This document shows, one piece after another, positions 26,817 through 35,515 of a DNA stretch of 64,000 nucleotides. The position numbers and the translations under genes were made by a program. The DNA comes from Candidatus Omnitrophica bacterium UBA6210. Lineage in GTDB: Bacteria; Omnitrophota; Gorgyraeia; Velamenicoccales; Velamenicoccaceae. Position 1 is the stretch's first letter. The number at the start of each line of letters is the position of its first letter. The notes under the pieces were generated by a model. The model searched no databases and had not been told where the DNA came from. It was given only the letters and a program-made list of their open reading frames with translations. The stretch is from NCBI GenBank assembly GCA_002421805.1, contig DISM01000004.1:1-64000 (forward strand). The letters are read 5' to 3'.

Positions 26817-27625
26817 AGGGCATAATAGGGCGGCAGATTGTTATGCGGCTGCCCGCCGCCCGCACTCCCTGTCTGCGCATTGTCATTGTAGCTGCCCTTG
26901 GCAGCAAGCTCAGAGCTGCCTGAAAAATACCATGCGTTCCACCAACGGTAAGAGTGCGTGTGCGCCGGCATTTCAGCGATGGTTAACGTATGGTATGCTT
27001 CTCCTCCGGTTTGGGTCAACGCGCCGGAAACGTTCGTCTTGGCAGCGCCCCCGCTATCCAGTCTTGCACCTACGACGAACCTGTCCCTTAAATCAGGCGT
27101 GCCGTTGGTCCCATCGCAGAGTTGCCATCCCGAAGGTATGCTTGCAACACTTCCGGACCAAATGATGATCGCGCCCGCAGGAAGCGATTGATTCGGAATA
27201 GCCCCCAGCACAGAAACAGTGCTTGTCACAGTCCCGCCGGATACAGAGCTCGTAGGCAGATTTCTTGCGACAAGGGCAGTCCATTCCTGAGGTACAATAG
27301 TCGTTACGCTAAAACCTGTGGCCGTCGATGAGATGTTATACGCATTCCGCCAGGGATTATTCGCGGTCCAGTTGGGATTAATATAACCTGCGGCCCCTAA
27401 AGCCTGAATGCTATCAGGCCAAGCGGTGTTTGAGACAAAATAAGCATAGGCTGCCTGTTGGATATTAGACATCTCAAGCGCGGTCTTTTCTGCCGCCTTG
27501 ATCTGCATCCTCTTGATAAAAACCGGCGTGACGGATGAAACAAGGATAGCCAAAACACCCATCACGATACACAGCTCGATTAAGGAAAAACCCCCTTTAT
27601 TGATGGAAGATATTTTTCTTCTCAT
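26792..27625 (-). CDS. Prepilin with C-terminal phage tail-collar tip (PilV-like adhesin)
   Basis: This is a 277-residue protein from the ATG at 27625. The N-terminus is a type IV prepilin: a short basic leader, Gly before Phe in NKGGFSLIELCIVMG, then a hydrophobic helix. Residues ~40-150 are pilin-like. From about residue 165 the sequence switches to a phage tail-collar domain: LPAGAIIIWSGSVASIPSGW, LCDGTNGTPDLRDRFVVGA, EMPAHTHSY and a closing HNNLPPYYALCFIMK. In R64, PilV is a minor pilin whose C-terminus selects recipients. This protein likely plays that role with a tail-tip module. No shufflon segments are visible. Confidence 0.75.
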   Translation of the reverse strand: MRRKISSINKGGFSLIELCIVMGVLAILVSSVTPVFIKRMQIKAAEKTALEMSNIQQAAYAYFVSNTAWPDSIQALGAAGYINPNWTANNPWRNAYNISSTATGFSVTTIVPQEWTALVARNLPTSSVSGGTVTSTVSVLGAIPNQSLPAGAIIIWSGSVASIPSGWQLCDGTNGTPDLRDRFVVGARLDSGGAAKTNVSGALTQTGGEAYHTLTIAEMPAHTHSYRWWNAWYFSGSSELAAKGSYNDNAQTGSAGGGQPHNNLPPYYALCFIMKIS

Positions 27626-28067
27626 ACTGCAATCCCCACGTTGTACTTTCAACGGATCTTGTGACGCTGACCAGATCATCGGTGCCTTGGTTATGAACGA
27701 CTATGCCACTGCCAGAACTTCCAGTGGTTATGAGCCCCTTTGGCAACGCTGTCGAAACCGTGACGCTTGAGACACCCCCTGCTACGGCATAGACATTACC
27801 AAAAGGATTATTGCCCGTTACCTCAGGACTGAGGTAGGCGGACCGCAGGTCTACCACTTCCTGCGGCCACGCCCCGCTCCCAAGATAATATTGAACGCTT
27901 GCATCCGCCAAGGCATCCATCTCCTGAATCGTCCTTTTGGCCAAAACAGCCTGCCTCATTCTGGCAGCAGAATAAAAAGCCGCCCCCAGAAGTATGACAG
28001 CTATCGCGAAAACAAAGCTCAGCTCAATTAAGCTGGAACCCTTAGTTTCTAGAATGTCGCGGTCCAT
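27597..28067 (-). CDS. Type IV prepilin-like minor pilin
   Basis: This 156-residue protein carries a type IV prepilin N-terminus: leader MDRDILETKG, then SSLIELSFVFAIAVILLGA with Glu at position 5 of the mature form. The Ser in place of Phe at +1 is unusual but tolerated. The remainder has the alpha/beta pattern of pilins (QYYLGSGAWPQEV, NPFGNVYAV). It overlaps the major prepilin gene upstream and the tail-collar pilin downstream. It is probably a minor pilin of the thin pilus. Confidence 0.7.
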   Translation of the reverse strand: MDRDILETKGSSLIELSFVFAIAVILLGAAFYSAARMRQAVLAKRTIQEMDALADASVQYYLGSGAWPQEVVDLRSAYLSPEVTGNNPFGNVYAVAGGVSSVTVSTALPKGLITTGSSGSGIVVHNQGTDDLVSVTRSVESTTWGLQYEKKNIFHQ

Positions 28068-28474
28068 GTTCCGGAAGAATAACTCGTTTGTGTCGCGCTG
28101 TTGGCAAACAAAGCAGAAAGTCGCACCGCCCCCGACTCGCTGACCTGCGTCAAAGAAATATCCACCTTGTTGGGATCTACATTAGGCATAACCATGTAAT
28201 CCCCTCCCCACGGATTTGATCCTGTCGGCGAAAAACCCTCGGGTAAATAGCCGGCAGTCTGTAATCCGGAAATCGCAATCCCCTCATAAGACATATTGCC
28301 TGAAGCGATGTAGCTTTCCGCAGCAGTCCTTAAAGACTTGACTGACTCGGCCGCTGAGTGAATCTTGGCGCTCTCCCTTACTCCAGACGCCAGACCCACG
28401 GCCATGATCAAAAGCGCGATAATGCCGATGACCAGGACCAGTTCAATCAACGTAAAACCCTTCTTGTTCCTCAT
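28049..28474 (-). CDS. pilS: Major type IV prepilin (PilS-like)
   Basis: This is a 141-residue protein starting at the ATG at 28474 behind AAAAGGAGGTGG, the best ribosome site of the pilus genes. The prepilin signal is canonical: MRNKKG then FTLIELVLVIGIIALLIMAV. The body has the NPWGGDYMVMP motif seen in R64-type pilins and ends in a short Ser/Thr region. By analogy it is the major subunit of a thin type IV pilus used for donor-recipient contact. The strong Shine-Dalgarno fits a highly expressed subunit. Confidence 0.85.
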   Translation of the reverse strand: MRNKKGFTLIELVLVIGIIALLIMAVGLASGVRESAKIHSAAESVKSLRTAAESYIASGNMSYEGIAISGLQTAGYLPEGFSPTGSNPWGGDYMVMPNVDPNKVDISLTQVSESGAVRLSALFANSATQTSYSSGTWTATF

Positions 28475-28488
28475 GTTGCCACCTCCTT

Positions 28489-29694
28489 TTAGAATTTGAC
28501 GTTCCCGCCTGCGATATTCGAAAGATTGCTGTATACCGGTATGATGAACGCCGACACGATGAATAACAAAAGAGACGCGCAAAGCATTAAGAATGCCGGC
28601 TGGATAAAGCTCAAAAGGGCGTCGATGCGCCTGGTCACCTTCTTAAAATAAGAACCTGCCAGGTTCTGTAAATATTTATCGAGGCTTCCCATCTCCTCCC
28701 CTTTTCTGATGCTTGAGTAAACAGGCTTGGGGAAAAACGCCGCCTCTTTCAAGGCCTGCCAGAGACTCAAGCCGCTCATGACGGCGTCCTTGACCCTGCG
28801 GATCTTGTCGGCGAAAAACTTATCAATGGCTGTCTCCTCAACCAGGGTAAGCGCCTCGATAATGCCGATGCCGTTCCTTTGCAAGATAGCTAAATCGGAA
28901 AACAAAAAACTGTAAGCCATGTCTTTTATCAACGGGCCTACAACAGGGATCCTGTAATAAAAATCCCTTATCCGATCGATCTGGCTCGTTTTAAGCCTTG
29001 AAAAAACAAAAACCAAGGTGAACGGAACGGACAAACACACAAACCAGTAATCTTTCAAAAAATGGTTCAAAGACAAAAGCAGACGCGTAGCAAAATGGGC
29101 GTTTTCTTTTATCGGCAGAAGCGCCTCCAAATGCGGGATCACTTGAAAGGAGACGTAAAACATGACAGCGACGAGCAAACAGAATATGACCGACGGATAA
29201 ACCAAAGCGCCTCTTAAGCTGCGCAAAAAATCCGCCTCCCTGGAATAATGCCCGGCCAGGTCCCCGAACACACGCTCAAGGCTTCCGGATTTCTCGCCGA
29301 CCCGAAGCATGCTTAACACCTGCCAGGGAAAGACTTCTGTCTGGCTAAAAGCCTCGGTCAATGAAAGACCCCTCAATAAGCCGGCGCCGATCTGGGGAAG
29401 GGCGCGCTTTAAGGCCGGCTCAACAGTAGACTCTTCCAGCGTCATGATGGCCTCATGGATACTAAGGCCAGTCTCCAAGGTGTTGGAAAGGTCTTCAAAG
29501 AATTCTGCCAAGGCGTGTGTTTTGATCTTTTTTCTCTTCAAGTAGAAGTCGAGAGACTTGATTAAATCAGGCTCCAAAGACAGGATATGGAAGTTTTCCT
29601 TTCTCAATTTGTCCCTGATCGCTTGATAAGAGCCTCGCTCCATGCCGGTGGTTTCGTTGCCGGTCTGTGAAAGGATGCAGTATCTGTAATACAT
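28489..29694 (-). CDS. pilR: Pilus inner-membrane platform protein PilR (GspF family)
   Basis: This is a 401-residue GspF/PilC-family protein with two cytoplasmic repeats and three hydrophobic segments (LVYPSVIFCLLVAVMFYVSF, the FVCLSVPFTLVFVF region, and the C-terminal FLMLCASLLLFIVSAFIIPV). Motifs GLSLHEA-like (TGLSIHEAI) and EKSGSLERVF are typical of the family. It anchors the assembly ATPase and the pilin subunits in the inner membrane. It follows the ATPase gene directly, with stop and start adjacent. Confidence 0.88.
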   Translation of the reverse strand: MYYRYCILSQTGNETTGMERGSYQAIRDKLRKENFHILSLEPDLIKSLDFYLKRKKIKTHALAEFFEDLSNTLETGLSIHEAIMTLEESTVEPALKRALPQIGAGLLRGLSLTEAFSQTEVFPWQVLSMLRVGEKSGSLERVFGDLAGHYSREADFLRSLRGALVYPSVIFCLLVAVMFYVSFQVIPHLEALLPIKENAHFATRLLLSLNHFLKDYWFVCLSVPFTLVFVFSRLKTSQIDRIRDFYYRIPVVGPLIKDMAYSFLFSDLAILQRNGIGIIEALTLVEETAIDKFFADKIRRVKDAVMSGLSLWQALKEAAFFPKPVYSSIRKGEEMGSLDKYLQNLAGSYFKKVTRRIDALLSFIQPAFLMLCASLLLFIVSAFIIPVYSNLSNIAGGNVKF

Positions 29695-31341
29695 CTATCC
29701 GATGATCCTTTCCGCCTCTTCAAAAGTGGTGACGCCTTCAAGGACAAGCCTTGCCGCATCAACCTTAAGGTCGAGATGGGCTATTTCCATGCTTTTGTAA
29801 CGGAGCAAATCGAGTTTCCCGCCGGCGACCATGTTTTTGGTCTCCGCGTCAAATTCCAAGACCTCGGCGATGACAGTGCGGCCTTTGTAGCCCCCTTGGC
29901 AGACGTCACAGCCGACAGCTTTATACGCGCGGACTTCGCTCTCATCTGTTTTAAATTGCTCTTTAAAGAATGCCGGCCACTTCTCTTTCTTGACAGTGAC
30001 TCTTCTCCTGCAGGCCAGGCAAAGTTTCCTGATCAGCCTTTGCGAAATAACAGCCAGAATGCTGTTGGCGATAGAGGAAAGCTCTATACCCAGATCATGG
30101 AGCCTGTAAACAGAGTCGAGAGCCGTGTTCGTATGCAGGGTCGAAAGGACCCTGTGGCCTGTAATGGCAGCGCGTATCGCCTCCTGAGCTGTGTCCGCAT
30201 CCCTGATCTCTCCGATCAAGATGATGTTCGGGTCATGCCTTAAAAAGGCGCGCGTGGCACAGGCGAATGTGACGCCCTGCCTTTCGTTGATCTGGACCTG
30301 GTTGACGAGCGGCATCTTTATTTCCACCGGATCCTCGATCGTGATCACTTTTGTGGATATGGATTTAAGGTCGTTCAAGATGGCATAAAGCGTCGTGGTC
30401 TTGCCTGAACCTGTGGGGCCTGCCATGATGATAATGCCGTGGGGCTTTTGCGTGACACGCCTTATGCGATCGAAATGCGTTCTCTCAAACCCCAATTGCT
30501 CTAAAGTGATCAGGGTCCTGTTGACGTCCAGGAGGCGAAGCACCAGCGCAGGACCGAAACAGGAAGGAATGCAGGAGACCCTGACATCCACCGCGCGGTT
30601 CATGGAGTTGTGCTGGAACCGGGCATCATGGAACTTCAGAAAATCGCTCACCGTGATATCGGCCTTATTGAATATGATGTTGACCAGGTTGTTGTGAACG
30701 TCTGAGCTGAGAGTCAGCCTGAAATAAAGCATGCCGTCGATCCTGAAACGTACGGTGCTTATTTTTTCCTCCGGCTCGATGTGGATATCGCTTGCACCCT
30801 GGACGATCGCTTCATCCAGGAGCCTATCCGCCAATTCCTTGAGCTCATTGCCCACCATCCCCTTTTCTTTGATCAGACTGATCTTCTTCTCTATCTCTTC
30901 TCCTTTTTGGCGGTTAGCGAGATTCTCCAAATAGTGACGGATCACGCCTTCGCTGCCTACATAGCAGTCTTTGTCGCACAAACCATGTTTCGACAGACAA
31001 TCGCTGGCAGCGATGGCAAAAGGATGCGCAAAGACGAACGCCGGCCCGCGTTCGGTCTTGACAGGAAGGAATGCCCATTCCCGAAAAGGCTCAAGCCCGA
31101 TTTTTTCTATCAAAGCGATATCAATGACATATTTTTTGTCAAAATATTTCCAGCCCACCTGGTGCGCCAAGGCCCGGGCGATCTCCTCGTCTCCCGCGAA
31201 GTTAAAATACCTCAAAATCCTGCCTATCTTCTCATTCATCTTCGTGCTCTTCTGGATATTGAGGCCATATTCCAGCTCTTCTTTTGTTACGGCCTTGGCC
31301 TTCAGGAGGATATCGCCTATCTTTTCTATGGACATGCTCAC
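29695..31341 (-). CDS. pilQ: Pilus assembly ATPase PilQ (GspE/PilB family)
   Basis: This is a 548-residue secretion ATPase. It has an N-terminal MshEN-type domain, then the catalytic core: Walker A AGPTGSGKTTTLYAIL, Asp box VITIEDPVEI, Walker B ILIGEIRDADTAQEAI, His box THTNTALDSV, and a tetracysteine zinc segment (LCLACRRRV, GCDVCQGGY). This is the R64 PilQ / GspE type that powers pilin polymerisation. The gene overlaps the end of pilP (ATGA) and adjoins pilR. Confidence 0.92.
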   Translation of the reverse strand: MSMSIEKIGDILLKAKAVTKEELEYGLNIQKSTKMNEKIGRILRYFNFAGDEEIARALAHQVGWKYFDKKYVIDIALIEKIGLEPFREWAFLPVKTERGPAFVFAHPFAIAASDCLSKHGLCDKDCYVGSEGVIRHYLENLANRQKGEEIEKKISLIKEKGMVGNELKELADRLLDEAIVQGASDIHIEPEEKISTVRFRIDGMLYFRLTLSSDVHNNLVNIIFNKADITVSDFLKFHDARFQHNSMNRAVDVRVSCIPSCFGPALVLRLLDVNRTLITLEQLGFERTHFDRIRRVTQKPHGIIIMAGPTGSGKTTTLYAILNDLKSISTKVITIEDPVEIKMPLVNQVQINERQGVTFACATRAFLRHDPNIILIGEIRDADTAQEAIRAAITGHRVLSTLHTNTALDSVYRLHDLGIELSSIANSILAVISQRLIRKLCLACRRRVTVKKEKWPAFFKEQFKTDESEVRAYKAVGCDVCQGGYKGRTVIAEVLEFDAETKNMVAGGKLDLLRYKSMEIAHLDLKVDAARLVLEGVTTFEEAERIIG

Positions 31342-31970
31342 TCCCCGAAATTCAGTTTAAGTTCCGTTCCGTCCAGTTGCCTGAATGTCACCGCATCCCT
31401 TGTTATCTTTGAAACGGTCAGTTTTGAGGCGATACAATCGCCTTCCCTGAATCTATAGGCCGTGCCTTTCAAAGTCAGGATGCCCTCCTTGAGGCCGCCT
31501 GCGATCATGAGCATCGTGATTTTGATGTCCGCGCTGTCAACGGGCGGCGGATTGAGGCCGCCGGCAAAAAGGCCTTTTTGAGGCTCCTCTTTCTTGCCTT
31601 GAGGCAAGGCTTTGTCGATCTCATAAATCTGCTTTTGTATCTCTTTTTCCTTTAAGAGCAGGTCGTTTTTCTCAAGATCGAGCTTGATAAGCTCAAGGTC
31701 ATGGCGCTTCTCATTGATAAATTCTCGGAAGGCCTTGATCTTTTTTAAATCCTTATCGAATTCTCTGTCCTGTTGCGGCTCTTCTTCCGAAACAATGGGC
31801 GCGGACTTACCTTTAACCTCTTTTGCTTCTGAAGCCTCGTTCTCCTGGGCAGGACTCTGCTTCTTCTCTACCGGTAAATCCAGAGCCAAAAGGTTATCAT
31901 CGCCCGACCAGGCAGCCTTTTGCGCCATGCCAAAAATTAGGATCAAAGATAAAATCAGAAGCTTTCTCAT
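31338..31970 (-). CDS. pilP: Pilus biogenesis protein PilP
   Basis: This is a 210-residue periplasmic protein with a signal peptide (LILSLILIFGMAQKAAWSG). A Gln/Lys/Glu-rich linker and coiled-coil occupy residues ~25-120, and a small C-terminal beta domain (GGLKEGILTLKGTAYRFREG, KITRDAVTFRQLDG) follows. That domain resembles the PilP/GspC homology region that contacts the secretin and inner-membrane parts. Its order before pilQ is the same as in R64. Confidence 0.72.
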   Translation of the reverse strand: MRKLLILSLILIFGMAQKAAWSGDDNLLALDLPVEKKQSPAQENEASEAKEVKGKSAPIVSEEEPQQDREFDKDLKKIKAFREFINEKRHDLELIKLDLEKNDLLLKEKEIQKQIYEIDKALPQGKKEEPQKGLFAGGLNPPPVDSADIKITMLMIAGGLKEGILTLKGTAYRFREGDCIASKLTVSKITRDAVTFRQLDGTELKLNFGE

Positions 31971-31988
31971 CCTGCCGTCCTCCTTTTT

Positions 31989-32474
31989 TCAGGTCCCGTA
32001 AAGACGCATGGTTAAAATAACCTTATTTTTCCCCACATTGACTTCAAGGATCTCCAGAGGCGCTGTTCTTTCAAGCCCATAAAACATGTACAATAAAGAC
32101 GTTGCCGTTTCTTCCCTCAAGTTGAACCGGCAGAGAATGTCCACATACCTTATCCCCTCATAGACAGACGCCTTGAAAAACTCGCGTGTATCCGTGAAAT
32201 CCTTGCCTCCGAGGATCTTGACCTCGCAGGCCTCGTTGTAATAGCCGGCGATATCTTTCAGAGTGTTGAACACGTCCAGATAGAATTCGCCCAAAGGCAC
32301 AGGCACCTCATCCTTATAGCCGACGAGGCTTTTTTCTTTCTCGCCTATCGCATGAATTTCGTGACGGGCCTTTATTATCTGGGTATTGAGCAGGCGCGTG
32401 TCTTGACCCAGGCCCCATATTTTTATGGATAAAACCAGAATTGACCCTGCGAAAAAAAATGTGATGGTTTTCAT
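31989..32474 (-). CDS. Pilus inner-membrane protein, PilO/PilN-like
   Basis: This protein has about 161 residues from the ATG at 32474. It has one N-terminal transmembrane segment (ITFFFAGSILVLSIKIWGL), a coiled-coil (LLNTQIIKARHEIHAIGEKEKSL is the region) and a C-terminal ferredoxin-like domain that ends VGKNKVILTMRLYGT. This layout is that of PilO/PilN, GspM/L-type scaffolds. It lies between a small unknown gene and pilP. Assignment is from architecture and order, not from a specific motif. Confidence 0.5.
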   Translation of the reverse strand: MKTITFFFAGSILVLSIKIWGLGQDTRLLNTQIIKARHEIHAIGEKEKSLVGYKDEVPVPLGEFYLDVFNTLKDIAGYYNEACEVKILGGKDFTDTREFFKASVYEGIRYVDILCRFNLREETATSLLYMFYGLERTAPLEILEVNVGKNKVILTMRLYGT

Positions 32475-32499
32475 GAGTTTATTTTTTTGAAAAGCCCAA

Positions 32500-32532
32500 A
32501 GCTCATCCGGCCCTGAATACACCGGATGAGCT
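32500..32532 (-). terminator. Hairpin inside the pilus operon
   Basis: An 11-bp perfect stem (AGCTCATCCGG with CCGGATGAGCT) lies between the 72-residue gene and the PilO/PilN-like gene. On the plus strand it is followed by six T. On the minus strand, the coding direction, the tail is TTGGGCTTTT, so it is a weak terminator or an RNA-stabilising hairpin that could lower expression of downstream genes. Confidence 0.5.
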
Positions 32533-32551
32533 TTTTTAAGCTTATTTATCC

Positions 32552-32770
32552 TTACGTTTGGTTCTCCTCTTCTCCGGCAGCTGCGGCGGCTTCTGTGTTG
32601 TCGCCCTTTGCCAGGAAATTGATCCTTTCGACATCCACGAATATGCAGATGTCATCCTCCTTCTTTTTGCCCCAGGCTGCCCTGATTGGAATGCCGCCTG
32701 CCCGGCCCACAAAGTACTCTTTACCCTCCTTGCCTACCTTGCGGCTGAGTTTTCCGTAAAAAATCGACAT
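32552..32770 (-). CDS. Small protein of unknown function in pilus operon
   Basis: This 72-residue protein starts at the ATG at 32770 behind GGAGGTG. The N-terminal half is basic (FYGKLSRKVGKEG), the middle has strands GIPIRAAWG and DICIFVDVE, and the C-terminal tail is Ala/Glu-rich. A small beta-barrel or nucleic-acid-binding fold is possible, but I recognise no family. It overlaps the 3' end of the PilO-like gene upstream, has a strong Shine-Dalgarno and is followed by a hairpin, which suggests a separately tuned, abundant product. Confidence 0.5.
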   Translation of the reverse strand: MSIFYGKLSRKVGKEGKEYFVGRAGGIPIRAAWGKKKEDDICIFVDVERINFLAKGDNTEAAAAAGEEENQT

Positions 32771-33971
32771 TGGCTTCACCTCCTTCCGTCTGAATCATAT
32801 CCAACGTCACCCGTATCCCAGGATTGTCCTTAACAAGAATATCCTCTATTCTCGCCTGCCTAAAAAGACGCGGCAGATTGAATTCTGGAGAAGGCAAGTC
32901 GCTTTCTGCCACATACAAAACAGCTTCGAACCGGAAAACCCCATCCGGAAGCTTCTTTGCTATGATTGACTCGATTGTGTATTCACGAGGCACGGCGCTG
33001 ATAAATGACTCAAAGAAATCGGCGATATTGACCTTTGTCCTTCTCCTGACGATATCTTTGTACTTTAGCGCGTAGGCCTGTTTCAGTTTCAAAGCCGCGG
33101 ACTGATCTTTGAGTCGCAAGTCCCGCAAAAAAAGCCCGGCGCTCTTATTCATGCCGAAAGCGGCCAGAAAAATAACCAAAACTGCGCTAAAGATTCCAGC
33201 CGCGATCCCAAGGCCCAAAAAACGCTTTTTCATCTCCTTCTGCCGCCTCAAGCGGATAAACTGCTCAGGCAACAGGTAATGCATGGAAAACTTGCCTTCT
33301 TTGAGGCCTGCCAATGCCGGATAACGATTCTCTACCAGGACAATATTCTCATCGGCCTCAAGGCCGCTTGCAACAATCTTATCCTTAATGTCCTTTGAAT
33401 TGGTGACGATCAGAAAATCGATCTCATTTGTGTCTTTATTGAGGTTCCTGTAGTTCTCCTGGCTGCGGGTGACTTCCGTTGCAATGCGGTTGTTCAAAGA
33501 GAGCCTGCGGGGTGAAGTGAATACGTCGTTGTGGAAGACCGTCAGAAGCACCACGGGATCCAGATGATCCAGAAAAACGATCCTCTTTTTGCTGTCTAAG
33601 AGGCCGCTCCTCTTCAAAAATTCCCTCAAGGCCACGCCATAAGGAACCACGCGCCGGACGTTCTCAAACCCGAAACATTTATAGATCTCCGCCACTTTCG
33701 TGCGCTCGACGGCGATAACCTGAAACATGTTATTGCCTATCTGCTCCGACTGCGTGACATATTCCGGACTGAAGCTTGCGGCGATCAACTGGTCACGGTT
33801 GAAGGCATCCTTTTGGGGCGCGGCCACCTGTTTCTGCAAGGTATCCATGACCGCAATCGAGGCGTCCTTATCGTAACCGGTAAGAATCATCCCTGTATCC
33901 TGCCTGGAGATCCTGCCGGATCCCTCTTTTGTCTCATAATAGATATCGGAATCAAAAATGAGGTAGTTCAT
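32721..33971 (-). CDS. Pilus assembly protein PilO-like (PilM/PilN-type scaffold)
   Basis: This is a 416-residue protein. The N-terminal ~260 residues resemble a degenerate actin-like PilM/GspL cytoplasmic domain. A single transmembrane segment follows (LGLGIAAGIFSAVLVIFLAAFG), then a coiled-coil (LRDLRLKDQSAALKLKQAYAL) and a periplasmic alpha/beta domain. In R64-type clusters the protein at this position, between the secretin and the PilP gene, is PilO, which links inner-membrane and secretin parts. It overlaps the secretin gene stop by four bases. Confidence 0.65.
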   Translation of the reverse strand: MNYLIFDSDIYYETKEGSGRISRQDTGMILTGYDKDASIAVMDTLQKQVAAPQKDAFNRDQLIAASFSPEYVTQSEQIGNNMFQVIAVERTKVAEIYKCFGFENVRRVVPYGVALREFLKRSGLLDSKKRIVFLDHLDPVVLLTVFHNDVFTSPRRLSLNNRIATEVTRSQENYRNLNKDTNEIDFLIVTNSKDIKDKIVASGLEADENIVLVENRYPALAGLKEGKFSMHYLLPEQFIRLRRQKEMKKRFLGLGIAAGIFSAVLVIFLAAFGMNKSAGLFLRDLRLKDQSAALKLKQAYALKYKDIVRRRTKVNIADFFESFISAVPREYTIESIIAKKLPDGVFRFEAVLYVAESDLPSPEFNLPRLFRQARIEDILVKDNPGIRVTLDMIQTEGGEANVDFLRKTQPQGRQGG

Positions 33972-35515
33972 CGCGACAGTATTTTTGGTGAAATGAAAAT
34001 AACCAGTTCCGTCCTGTTCAAGGACTTGCTCCTGAATTCAAAAAGCCTCCCCAGGAACGGAATCTCTCTCAACACGGGAATGCCTTGTTTGCTTTTGGTC
34101 TCATTGGACGTGATGAGCCCCCCGACGGCGATGGTCTGGCCGTCCTTGATTTTGACAAGTGTGTGCATGGACCGGGTGGACGTTTTGGGCGCCTCAATAG
34201 TGGTGCCGCCGCCCATATTGATGCTTCGGATCTCGTCCAAAGTCGTGACAACGGGGGTAAGCTGCACCAGGATTTCATCGTGCAATATGCTGGCCATAAG
34301 CCTTAATGTCACTCCTTCCTGGACCTGGTCTGTGTTGGCGCTCGTTGCCACTAGGCCCGCCTGGGTGGCTGTGGTCGTTGTGTTGGCGACATAGCTCGTG
34401 ACGGTGCCCACCTGAACCATGGCGGACTGGTTGTTCAAAAGCATGACCTTGGGTTGAGAGACCACCTCAACCCTTCCCTGGCTTTCAAGCGCCTGGATAA
34501 GGACGCTTAGGCCGCTTGATCCTGTGCCTGAATCATCCTTGGGGCTGGCAGCGCTCAAAGTGAAAAGGCCACCGGATGCGATACTTTGAGCGCCAAAATC
34601 GGAACTCAAAGTTATCTTTTTGATCCCCGCCAGGTTCTTGTAAATGGCGTTCCAGTCTATGCCGCCGGCATTCTTCCTGGATAAGGTGACTTCCAGGACC
34701 TTCACTTCAATCAGGATCTGCTTATTGCTTTCGGCGTTGACCAAGTCAATGTAACGGCCAATCCTGTCCAACGAGATGGGATTATCCGAAACCATGACTG
34801 AGCCCGCAGGTTTGTTAAAAGAGTACTTGCCCCTTTCAGAGACCATCTTTGAAAGATTCGCCTCTATGTCCTTCCAGAAAGAGATGTCGTCTTCTTTGGT
34901 CTCCACGTAGACGCTGGCGCCTACCTTGACGTTCATGTTGGCGTTGGTTCCGGATAGGGTGCCGCTGTTGCCTGAAACACCGCCTTGCGGATTCGTCCAC
35001 GATTCATTGCTGACCATATCGCTAAAGCCTTGAGTGCCCGGGGGCAGGCTGAGCTTGAAGACCTTGGTTTCTCTTGAGACGATGACGAGATTCTTATCTT
35101 TGACCTTGAAGCTGCTTGATAAGGGAAAAAGGATGTCATTCAATACCTGCCACACAGGCACATCTAAAACATCCAGGGCCACGACCGCGTTTGAGTCAAA
35201 CTCAGGGTCATAAACCACGCTATATCCGGTCAACTCGCCTATTTTGCCCAGGACGGTCCTTATGTTTGCGCCCGTGCTTCGTAGAGTGATCTTTTCTTGA
35301 AAAAGAGGCGGCAATTCCGGCCTTGGCCTATCTTTTTCAACCTGATCCGCTCTGCTTACGGCTTGCGTATCCTTACGAGCCCCAGCTTGCGCCTTTGTCG
35401 CGGATCTCCACTCATCGACGAGAATCTTGCTTTTCGTCTCCTGAGCCATCGCCTGCGAAGGATTGGGGAAACACAGTGATATCCCTAGCGTCAAAATCAA
35501 AATATTTAAGCGCAT
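33968..35515 (-). CDS. pilN: Outer-membrane secretin PilN (GspD family)
   Basis: This is a 515-residue secretin with a signal peptide (LNILILTLGISLCFPNPSQA). Residues ~75-150 contain an STN/N0-type domain (ITLRSTGANIRTVLGKIGEL). The C-terminal half is the secretin channel: QILIEVKVLEVTL, EVVSQPKVMLLNNQSA, a Thr/Val-rich beta region, and a closing VGGLITSNETKSKQGIPVLREIPFLG and ELVIFISPKIL. It forms the outer-membrane ring for the thin pilus. It begins 103 bases inside the end of the preceding lipoprotein gene in another frame. Confidence 0.88.
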   Translation of the reverse strand: MRLNILILTLGISLCFPNPSQAMAQETKSKILVDEWRSATKAQAGARKDTQAVSRADQVEKDRPRPELPPLFQEKITLRSTGANIRTVLGKIGELTGYSVVYDPEFDSNAVVALDVLDVPVWQVLNDILFPLSSSFKVKDKNLVIVSRETKVFKLSLPPGTQGFSDMVSNESWTNPQGGVSGNSGTLSGTNANMNVKVGASVYVETKEDDISFWKDIEANLSKMVSERGKYSFNKPAGSVMVSDNPISLDRIGRYIDLVNAESNKQILIEVKVLEVTLSRKNAGGIDWNAIYKNLAGIKKITLSSDFGAQSIASGGLFTLSAASPKDDSGTGSSGLSVLIQALESQGRVEVVSQPKVMLLNNQSAMVQVGTVTSYVANTTTTATQAGLVATSANTDQVQEGVTLRLMASILHDEILVQLTPVVTTLDEIRSINMGGGTTIEAPKTSTRSMHTLVKIKDGQTIAVGGLITSNETKSKQGIPVLREIPFLGRLFEFRSKSLNRTELVIFISPKILSR

